A DNA stretch of 53,163 bases. Source: Acidilobaceae archaeon. GTDB lineage: Archaea; Thermoproteota; Thermoprotei_A; Sulfolobales; Acidilobaceae. Where the stretch lies: positions 1 through 53,163 of the forward strand of contig JAOAKH010000010.1 of assembly GCA_026413755.1 (NCBI GenBank). The letters run 5' to 3'. This document shows positions 48,152 to 53,163 of the stretch, in pieces (positions within the stretch are counted from its first letter, which is position 1; the number at the start of each line of letters is the position of its first letter). Both the position numbers and the translations under genes were made by a program. The notes beneath the pieces are model-generated. The model saw nothing but the letters and a program-made list of their open reading frames with translations, ran no database searches and was not told the origin of the DNA.

Positions 48152-48574
48152 ATGGGGAGGATAGAGGTTAGCCTAAGGAACTTCAAGACGTACGTGCCTG
48201 AGGAGCTCCTCTACACCGAGGAGGACGAGTGGGTGAGGGTGGAGGGAGAGAGGGCTGTGGTGGGCATTACGGACTATGCTCAAAGGATGTTGAAGGACGT
48301 GGTAGGCATAGAGCTGCCAAAGGTGGGGGTTAAGCTCTCGCGGAAGGCCGTGGCCGCGATGCTCGAGTCAATAAAGGCTACTGCAGAGGTTTACGCGCCG
48401 CTCTCGGGGACTGTGGTGGAGGTTAACGAGAGGCTAAGGGGGGAGCCAGAGCTGCTGAATAAGGACCCCTACGGGGAGGGCTGGATCTTCGTGCTCAAGC
48501 TAGAGAACCCCGAAGAGTTGAAGGAGCTGCTGTCGCCCCAGGCCTATGCAACAAAGATCCAGAGGAAGAAGTAG
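48152..48574 (+). CDS. gcvH: Glycine cleavage system H protein (lipoyl carrier)
   Basis: 140 residues. YTEEDEWVRVEGERAVVGITDYAQRMLKDVVGIELPKVG and the lipoylated Lys75 in MLESIKATAEVYAPLSG are standard GcvH. It carries the aminomethyl group among P, T and L proteins; none of these is in the window, so it may also serve lipoate assembly. It starts about 30 bp after thrC. Confidence 0.95.
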   Translation: MGRIEVSLRNFKTYVPEELLYTEEDEWVRVEGERAVVGITDYAQRMLKDVVGIELPKVGVKLSRKAVAAMLESIKATAEVYAPLSGTVVEVNERLRGEPELLNKDPYGEGWIFVLKLENPEELKELLSPQAYATKIQRKK

Positions 48575-48625
48575 TTAATAACGTCCCCCTTTGCGTTTTC
48601 ATGGGGATGACTGGGGAAGTTTTCG

Positions 48626-49879
48626 TCAGAGAGGTGAAGAGGTGGCGGCTGGAGGACCTCCCTTTTTTATGAGCTCCTCTAGGGCAAAGGCCAGTCTGTC
48701 CACGTCCTCCCTACAATTGTATAGGTAAAAGCTGGCCCTCACGCTCCCCTGCCTCTCTCCTATCTCGTCGTGAAGCACGTGCGCGCAGTGAAGCCCGGCC
48801 CTCACCGCTACTCCGTGAGAGTCAAGCCAGAGGCCCACGAGGCTAGGCTCTATGCTCCCTACGTTAAAAGCTACAATGCCGAGCTTCCTCTGCAAGTCCT
48901 TTGGGCCTATGAGCCGAACGCCCTCAAGCGCTGAGAGTCTCCTCACTGCGTGCTCTGTGAGCTCTCTCTCCAGGGCCTCCACCTGCTCCATCCCTACCCT
49001 CCACAAGTACCTAATTGCCTCTGAGAGCCCCACAGCCTCTATTATGGGCGGCGTCCCCGCCTCGAACTTCCAAGGAGACCTGTGCCAGGCTATCCTAACC
49101 CTTCCCTCCTCTAGAAAAACCCTCTCCACGGTCCCTCCTCCTCCGAAGGGAGGCTCCAGCTCCTCCAAGATCTCCTGCTTTCCCCACAGCACTCCTATGC
49201 CGCTTGGCCCTAGCATCTTATGACCGCTGAAGGCAAGGAAGTCCGCTCCCATCTCCCTCACGTCGATCTTCATGTGTGGCACTGACTGCGCCCCGTCCAC
49301 TACGACTAGAGCGCCGCTCTCATGAGCCACCTTTGTTACCTCCTTCACGTCGCTCACGTATCCCGTTACGTTTGAAGCGTGGCCTATGGCTACTACTTTG
49401 GTCCTCTTGCTTATCATTTCCCCTAAGGCTTCCCACATAGGCACGCCCTCTTTGTTCACCGGAACTAGCTTCACTTTAGCTCCTACGGCCTCCGCTGCCC
49501 TAACCCAGGGGAGCAAGTTGCTATGATGCTCAGCCTTGCTGACGATTATCTCGTCCTCTTTATCTATGTAGCGGTTCCAGAGGAGGAGACCTGCTACTAG
49601 CTGTAACGCTTCTGTAGTGTTCTTAGTGAACACTATCTCCTCCCAGCTGCGGGCACCTATGAACTTAGCTGCCAGCTCATGTGCCTCCTCGTAGGCCCTG
49701 GAAGCCTCCATGCTTACCTTGTAGACGCCCCTATGGACGTTAGCATAGCTCAGCGCAGCAAATTCCTTCATGCTCTCTATAACCTGAACCGGCTTAAGGG
49801 AACTGGCGGCGCTGTCTAAATAAGCTATGTTCCGCTGTGTTATCTCCGGGAAGTCGGACCTCCACTTATTACAGCTCAA
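48626..49879 (-). CDS. sufS: Cysteine desulfurase, SufS type
   Basis: 417 residues. IAYLDSAASSLKPVQVIESM, VFTKNTTEALQLVA, SKAEHHSNLLPWVRAAE, VVVDGAQSVPHM and SGHKMLGPSGIGVLWG with PLP Lys221; the persulfide Cys365 in AGLHCAHVLHDEIG. Removes sulfur from cysteine for Fe-S cluster or thio-tRNA synthesis. The upstream TusA-like gene is a likely acceptor. Confidence 0.95.
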   Translation of the reverse strand: MSCNKWRSDFPEITQRNIAYLDSAASSLKPVQVIESMKEFAALSYANVHRGVYKVSMEASRAYEEAHELAAKFIGARSWEEIVFTKNTTEALQLVAGLLLWNRYIDKEDEIIVSKAEHHSNLLPWVRAAEAVGAKVKLVPVNKEGVPMWEALGEMISKRTKVVAIGHASNVTGYVSDVKEVTKVAHESGALVVVDGAQSVPHMKIDVREMGADFLAFSGHKMLGPSGIGVLWGKQEILEELEPPFGGGGTVERVFLEEGRVRIAWHRSPWKFEAGTPPIIEAVGLSEAIRYLWRVGMEQVEALERELTEHAVRRLSALEGVRLIGPKDLQRKLGIVAFNVGSIEPSLVGLWLDSHGVAVRAGLHCAHVLHDEIGERQGSVRASFYLYNCREDVDRLAFALEELIKKGGPPAATSSPL

Positions 49880-49888
49880 AGTACCACC

Positions 49889-50125
49889 TCATAGCTTCTG
49901 CAGGGTGAGTCTATACGTATATCCGTCGCTCTCGAAGCCCAGGACCTTCACGTTCCACCTGCTCACCAACCTCTCCACCATGTTGGAGGGAGCGAAGTCC
50001 TCTTCCCCCACTACTACTATCACATCCCCAGCGGAGGCCTCCTCCATAGTCATCATGAGCTTCACAGAAGGCTTATCCGTACAAGTCTTCCAGGCCTCCT
50101 TAGTCAGCTCTAGCCTTCTCTCCAA
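49889..50125 (-). CDS. TusA/SirA-like small sulfur-carrier protein
   Basis: 78 residues, 9 bp before sufS. LTKEAWKTCTDKPSVKLMMTMEEASAGDVIVVVGEEDF, then a helix SNMVERLVSRW and final strand GYTYRLTLQKL, match the beta-alpha-beta-alpha-beta-beta TusA fold. The Cys (CTDKP in place of the usual CPxP) would carry the persulfide. Position beside sufS supports a sulfur-relay role. Identification is moderate because similarity is low. Confidence 0.62.
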   Translation of the reverse strand: MERRLELTKEAWKTCTDKPSVKLMMTMEEASAGDVIVVVGEEDFAPSNMVERLVSRWNVKVLGFESDGYTYRLTLQKL

Positions 50126-50241
50126 GCAAGACCCCTACGTATAGCTCTCCGAAAACTTAATATTGATAATGAATATATGAGATTGCAGCAGCCTAATCTT
50201 TATTCGCTTCTTATTACCTTCTATATCAGAGGCTTCTCTCT

Positions 50242-50283
50242 TATGCTTTTACTTTATACTTTAAGCATAGACTTAACACTTAA
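50242..50283. promoter_or_regulatory. Inverted repeat and ACTTTA/ACTTAA direct repeats
   Basis: TATGCTT (50242-50248) and AAGCATA (50263-50269) are 7-bp inverted arms. Over the same place ACTTTA occurs at 50251 and 50258 and ACTTAA at 50271 and 50278, two pairs 20 bp apart. The whole lies in an AT-rich 185-bp gap (50126-50310) before a small gene, so it may be a regulator site. CTTAAAAC near 50279-50286 could also be the TATA box of the GTG at 50311. Confidence 0.45.
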
Positions 50284-50310
50284 AACCTTTAGCTGATCAT
50301 ATAGATCGGG

Positions 50311-50478
50311 GTGAGAGGAGTGAGCGTAACGGAGGCCCTGGGAAGGCGTGACTCAGAGGAGATCTACTTGCTCCCGAGCCCCTTGGCAAAGGAGCTGGAG
50401 AACATGACCGACCTCTGGCACTGCTGTGCTCGCAAAAAGGAAGAGAAAATATCGCTAGTCTACCTCCGTCAGCTCTAG
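50311..50478 (+). CDS. Small 55-residue ORF, unknown
   Basis: GTG 50311 (or GTG 50320) to TAG 50478. It encodes MRGVSVTEALGRRDSEEIYL, then LLPSPLAKELENMTDLWHCC and KKEEKISLVYLRQL. There is a CC pair and mixed charge; no family is recognised. AT-rich promoter-like sequence precedes it and GGGGTGAGAGGA overlaps the start. It converges with the nuclease gene by a 4-bp overlap. Plausible but unsupported by homology. Confidence 0.5.
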   Translation: MRGVSVTEALGRRDSEEIYLLPSPLAKELENMTDLWHCCARKKEEKISLVYLRQL

Positions 50479-51107
50479 CCTTTCCTACAAGAGCACACGG
50501 CGAGCAGAGCCCTAGCTATAAGGGAAAGGGACCTCCAGGGAGCCCCTCTCGGCAGTATCCCTTTTTCCGTTAGGCTGGCTATCATTTGCACCACCTCTCT
50601 CTCCTCCGCCCCTGCCCGCTTGGAGGCCTCCGCCAGCGAGCTAGAGCCTGCTACGACCCTTAGCTGTCTTAGCTCCTCTTCCGACAGCTGATCGCAGAGA
50701 GTCACGTAGTAGAGCACTTCGCTCATGGCAGAGTAGACCGCTTCATAAACTGCGTCGCGTAGCTCGTTAACAGAGACTGCAATCACGTCGGGCAGCAGGT
50801 TTAGCTCCACGCCTAGCTCCGCTGCGACCGCTCCCGCCTTCTCGTCTGCCAGCCCCCTGCCCACTATCATTGGTTTCATGTCTAGCAGCTTTGCATTAAC
50901 GTATGCTTGCCTCACAGCCTCCACGTCGACGCTTCCCGCCTTTACCTCCACTGCGTATAAAGAGCCCTCCCTCTCTGCGACTATGTCCACGTCGGAGACC
51001 TCTACCCCTCCAATCACGACCTTCCTGTGTAGATCCACGATCTTGTAGCCCTGCGACTCCAGGTAGCTGATCGCGAGGGCTTCGCTAGACTTGAGGGGCT
51101 TCCTCAC
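50475..51107 (-). CDS. RecB-family nuclease-like protein (crenarchaeal type)
   Basis: 210 residues. The PD-(D/E)XK core is VEVSDVDIVAEREGSLYAVEVKAG (Asp and E-x-K) at about residues 35-57, followed by VRQAYVNAKLLDMKPMIVG. Residues 130-200 form a helical C-terminal domain resembling a winged helix (LAEASKRAGAEEREVVQMIASL). Family members are annotated as RecB-type nucleases, often near repair genes; the substrate is unknown. Its start overlaps the small 68-residue gene by 23 bp. Confidence 0.75.
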   Translation of the reverse strand: MRKPLKSSEALAISYLESQGYKIVDLHRKVVIGGVEVSDVDIVAEREGSLYAVEVKAGSVDVEAVRQAYVNAKLLDMKPMIVGRGLADEKAGAVAAELGVELNLLPDVIAVSVNELRDAVYEAVYSAMSEVLYYVTLCDQLSEEELRQLRVVAGSSSLAEASKRAGAEEREVVQMIASLTEKGILPRGAPWRSLSLIARALLAVCSCRKG

Positions 51108-51291
51108 CTCTCTTCCCCGAACACTCTTCCTCCGCCTTTTTCCTCAACAAAGCTAGGGCATCGTACACTTGGTTAAGGCTGTCCAAGATGGAGTAAAGTC
51201 CTCCCTCGCTGCCCCTATAGGAAGATATTATTTGGCCCTCCATGAGCTCAAGCCTCGCATAGATTACGTCTATGAGCTCCCTTACGTTCAA
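51085..51291 (-). CDS. Small coiled-coil-like protein upstream of the nuclease
   Basis: 68 residues starting TTG 51291 (MNVRELIDVIYARLELMEGQ), helical with heptad-like leucines, then SYRGSEGGLYSILDSLNQVYDALALLRKKAEEEC. The annotated longer reading to 51486 overlaps the divergent speD gene and is spurious. GGAGGAGAGGG precedes the TTG, and the TATA element at 51314-51323 is 27 bp away. Likely translated and coupled to the nuclease; function unknown. Confidence 0.6.
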   Translation of the reverse strand: MNVRELIDVIYARLELMEGQIISSYRGSEGGLYSILDSLNQVYDALALLRKKAEEECSGKRGEEAPQV

Positions 51292-51313
51292 CCCTCTCCT
51301 CCCGGGGGGAAAA

Positions 51314-51323
51314 CTTATATTTG
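51314..51323. promoter_or_regulatory. One TATA element equidistant from two divergent leaderless starts
   Basis: CTTATATTTG (minus CAAATATAAG), centre 51318, is 27 bp from the minus TTG at 51291 and 27 bp from the plus GTG at 51345, suggesting a bidirectional promoter. A second box GGATATTTAAGG (51330-51340) is present for alternative plus starts. Confidence 0.6.
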
Positions 51324-51344
51324 TGGGGGGATATTTAAGGGAGG

Positions 51345-51728
51345 GTGAGGAAGATGATAAGGGCGGAGGCCAAGGAGAAGAAGCCGAGGGTCTACGGCTA
51401 CCACGTCTATGGAGACCTCTATGAGTGCGACGAGGAAGTATTAAAGGACGAGGAGAGGCTGAGGAAGATAGTGGAGGAGGCCGCAAAGAGAGGGAACATG
51501 ACGCTCCTCGACGTTAAGTCCTGGAAGATAGGGGAGGGGGTGAGCGTTGTGGGCATAGTGTTAGAGAGCCACATATCTATTCACACTTGGCCGGAGTACA
51601 GGTTTGCAACCGTTGACGCTTATACTTGCGGGGCCCACACAAAGCCCGGCGTCGCCTTCGACTACATAGTCTCCATGCTGGGGGCGAAGAGGGTAAGGAG
51701 GGGGGAGTTCGAGAGAACTCTGGAATAG
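51345..51728 (+). CDS. speD: S-adenosylmethionine/arginine decarboxylase proenzyme
   Basis: 127 residues (GTG 51345; ATG 51354 is the alternative). [25 protein letters not shown] contains the self-cleavage site Glu74-Ser75, the serine becoming the pyruvoyl cofactor; His and Cys of the maturation set are present. Crenarchaea have two paralogues, AdoMet decarboxylase and arginine decarboxylase; the sequence alone does not let me choose. Either way it feeds polyamine synthesis. Confidence 0.88.
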   Translation: MRKMIRAEAKEKKPRVYGYHVYGDLYECDEEVLKDEERLRKIVEEAAKRGNMTLLDVKSWKIGEGVSVVGIVLESHISIHTWPEYRFATVDAYTCGAHTKPGVAFDYIVSMLGAKRVRRGEFERTLE

Positions 51729-51734
51729 TAACTG

Positions 51735-51758
51735 CCCCAGGGACGCGCGTCCCTGGGG
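51735..51758. terminator. 24-bp perfect palindrome between convergent genes
   Basis: CCCCAGGGACGC joined directly to GCGTCCCTGGGG, 12-bp arms, no loop. It sits between speD (+) and the RNase Z-like gene (-) and is probably a bidirectional end-of-transcript hairpin. No T-run follows on either side. Confidence 0.6.
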
Positions 51759-51771
51759 GAAGAAGAGGTGC

Positions 51772-52509
51772 TCAGCATATTTTTATGATATCCCCGTCCC
51801 TCGGCACGAGAGCCTCAACCGCTTTCCCTGCCTCCTCCTCGCTCTCTGGCGATATGTGGTAGAGAACCCTGAGCGAAGCCCCCGCGGTCTGCTGTAGGGC
51901 CTCCCTCACTGTGCTATGCCCTGTCCTTAGCGCCTCTGCTGTCATTGTGCTCGGCAGCGTGGCCTCATGGATTGCTAGCTGAGCTCCCTGGGCCGCAGCC
52001 CTGAAGGACTCTGTGGGCCTAGTGTCGCCGCTAACCAGCACCCTTATGCCCTTGTACTCCGTCATTACCCCCACTGCCTCTACAGTGTGTAAGGCCTCCA
52101 ATATCCTAATCTTCAGGTCTGCCTTCCTTAGCTCGTCGCCTGTCTTCAGAGACCTAACCACGTACTCAACCCTCCACGCCTTTGCGGTAGAGGAGAGCAG
52201 GGCCTCCACGTCTGGGACTGCTGCAGGGGGCGCAATGACCCTCATAGCCTTACGAGCCGTGAAAGATCTCACGAAGGAGACCATGGGCAGGCCGCAGAGG
52301 TGATCATAGTGGCTGTGAGTCACTATAAACTGCGAGATCTCGTTCAAGTCGTAGCCAGCCCTAGCTATGTAATTAGGCGCACTGCAGCCCACGTCCACTA
52401 CCAGGAGCTCTCCTCCTAGGTCTAGCAGCACCGAGACCTGCCCCCTGCTTGGGTTCAGGGCAGATCCCGTGCCCGCAAACAGCACCTTTATGCAGCTCAT
52501 CTTCAGCAC
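51772..52509 (-). CDS. Metallo-beta-lactamase-fold hydrolase, RNase Z-like
   Basis: 245 residues, start GTG 52509 (ATG 52500 alternative). LFAGTGSALNPSRGQVSVLL, IVTHSHYDHLCGLP (HxHxDH), VLVSGDTRPT, IHEATLPS and GHSTVREALQ are the RNase Z order of motifs. tRNase Z cuts tRNA 3' trailers. The protein lacks the long exosite arm and is shorter than typical archaeal RNase Z (about 290-310), so it may be a related hydrolase. A TATA box at 52528-52540 lies 25 bp upstream. Confidence 0.78.
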   Translation of the reverse strand: MLKMSCIKVLFAGTGSALNPSRGQVSVLLDLGGELLVVDVGCSAPNYIARAGYDLNEISQFIVTHSHYDHLCGLPMVSFVRSFTARKAMRVIAPPAAVPDVEALLSSTAKAWRVEYVVRSLKTGDELRKADLKIRILEALHTVEAVGVMTEYKGIRVLVSGDTRPTESFRAAAQGAQLAIHEATLPSTMTAEALRTGHSTVREALQQTAGASLRVLYHISPESEEEAGKAVEALVPRDGDIIKIC

Positions 52510-52527
52510 CGCTGTATGTCAGGAGCT

Positions 52528-52540
52528 CTATATAATAACT
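52528..52540. promoter_or_regulatory. Divergent promoter for RNase Z-like and M20 genes
   Basis: CTATATAATAAC centred about 52534 fits a leaderless minus start at 52509 (25 bp) and a plus transcript starting near 52560 with a short leader before TTG 52572 or GTG 52590. Confidence 0.5.
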
Positions 52541-52589
52541 TCTGAAGCAGCTGGAGAGGTGGCGGTCTGTATTGTTCAGGGAGGGCTCC

Positions 52590-53163
52590 GTGGAGGAGTC
52601 CCTTAAATACACGGTGGACCTACTTACGAGGCTCATATCTATACCTACAGTGGCGCCCGGCGGAGAGCACTACGAGGAGGCCGCGGAGCTGCTAGCGAAG
52701 GAGCTCTCTACCTTGGGCCTGGAGGTGGAGGTAAAAAGGGTGCCCTCTGACTATCAGAGCTCCAAGTGTAAGGGAGCCAGCCCTAACCCTAGGTTCATAG
52801 TCTTTGCAAGGAGGCCCTCGCAGGGCCCTAGGCTCCACATTAATGGGCACTACGACGTGGTCCCGGGCGGCCCGGGCTGGACCGTGACGGACCCATTCAA
52901 GCCCCTCGTGAAGGATGGCGCCGTTTACGGCAGAGGGGCTTCGGACATGAAGGGAGGAGTGGCCGCAGCCATGGGAGCTCTGAAGCTGCTCTCCCTTCAC
53001 GGCTATGAGCCGAAGCTCTCCCTCGAGGTAGCCTTCGTGCCTGACGAAGAGATAGGAGGGCAGTGCGGTACAGGCTACCTGGTGGAGCACCTAGAGAGGG
53101 TGCCGGAGTATGTGATGCTACCAGAGCCGAGCGGTCTGGAGAGCCCCTGGCAAGGTCATAGGG
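52590..53163 (+). CDS. M20-family peptidase/deacylase, truncated by window end
   Basis: 191 codons visible. The zinc-site motifs are LHINGHYDVVPGG (HxD), VYGRGASDMKGGVAAAMGA and VPDEEIGGQCGT (catalytic Glu pair). The dimerisation domain and last ligands lie beyond the window. M20 enzymes include DapE, ArgE and LysK; the substrate cannot be decided here. GTG 52590 follows GGGAGGG; TTG 52572 is the alternative start. The first 80 residues have an SKCKGASPNP insertion before the first zinc motif. Confidence 0.85.
   Translation, partial: MEESLKYTVDLLTRLISIPTVAPGGEHYEEAAELLAKELSTLGLEVEVKRVPSDYQSSKCKGASPNPRFIVFARRPSQGPRLHINGHYDVVPGGPGWTVTDPFKPLVKDGAVYGRGASDMKGGVAAAMGALKLLSLHGYEPKLSLEVAFVPDEEIGGQCGTGYLVEHLERVPEYVMLPEPSGLESPWQGHR

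Noticed and set aside
48601-48672. Small ORF starting ATG 48601 after gcvH
   Set aside because: Only about 23 codons, ending in the 3' end of sufS, with no homology or clear ribosome-binding site.
50126-50310. AT-rich gap as a replication origin
   Set aside because: No orc1/cdc6 gene nearby and no origin recognition box pattern; repeats look regulatory.
1-53163. CRISPR arrays, insertion sequences, prophage or toxin-antitoxin systems
   Set aside because: No spaced direct-repeat arrays, transposase or integrase motifs seen; the only PIN protein fits Nob1 and the only RecB-like nuclease stands without cas genes.

Overview
The window is a gene-dense piece of a thermophilic crenarchaeal (Thermoproteota, Thermoprotei-type) chromosome. 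The evidence is a full archaeal information-processing gene set: ribosomal proteins L31e, L39e, L18a/LX, S19e, S27e and L44e, aIF6, prefoldin, Rpo11, TFS, exosome Csl4, Dph2, a PCNA-PriS-Gins15 cluster and an archaeal V/A-type ATPase proteolipid. Crenarchaeal traits include a DUF1641 partner of sulfide:quinone reductase, an aKMT-type lysine methyltransferase, TTG and GTG starts, and many apparently leaderless promoters. I cannot fix the genus; the GC-rich sequence with AT-rich promoters would fit Desulfurococcales/Acidilobales relatives. The first 19 bases are a Nextera/Tn5 adapter, so the left end is a library artefact.

Layout. 20-5025 (minus): one operon running ligase, RNase P component 4, YhbY, S19e, PDCD5, L39e, L31e, aIF6, L18a, prefoldin alpha. 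5219-7215 (minus): small membrane protein, Nob1, NAD kinase, DUF371. 7253-15886: FKBP isomerase, Lhr helicase, an unrecognised membrane protein, glycerate 2-kinase, NadM, RtcA and a NOG1-like GTPase. 15873-20017 (minus): cation/proton antiporter, Trm5, M28 peptidase. 20064-29498: Pcm, DHH protein, mini-TFB, TFS, Rpo11, Csl4, Dph2, PCNA, PriS, Gins15, S27e, L44e, AtpK and an NSUN methyltransferase. 29499-34871: two C/D sRNA candidates, M29 peptidase, SQR plus DUF1641, two exported OB-like proteins and a prepilin peptidase. 34970-41439: a hyperacidic mini-protein, a tRNA methylthiotransferase, pyrB, a helix-turn-helix regulator and pyrI-pyrC-pyrD. 41462-48574: a molybdopterin enzyme, ridA-ilvA-panE-panB, aKMT, a class II aldolase, tRNA-Arg(GCG), threonine synthase and GcvH. 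48626-53163: SufS, a TusA-like protein, a RecB-type nuclease, SpeD/ArgDC, an RNase Z-like hydrolase and an M20 peptidase cut by the window end.

How it works together. Most of the window is housekeeping: translation, replication, RNA processing, and pyrimidine, NAD, pantothenate/isoleucine and sulfur metabolism. I found no CRISPR array, insertion sequence, prophage or defence island and no clear new multigene system. The least explained items are a 51-residue protein with 37 glutamates (34970-35125), several box C/D guide RNA candidates (the best, at 29531-29579 on the minus strand, has a guide complementary to the conserved 16S GCUACAAUGGG segment), hairpins next to start codons, one TATA element placed symmetrically between two leaderless starts (51314-51323), and a likely one-base indel at the rnp4/yhbY junction.
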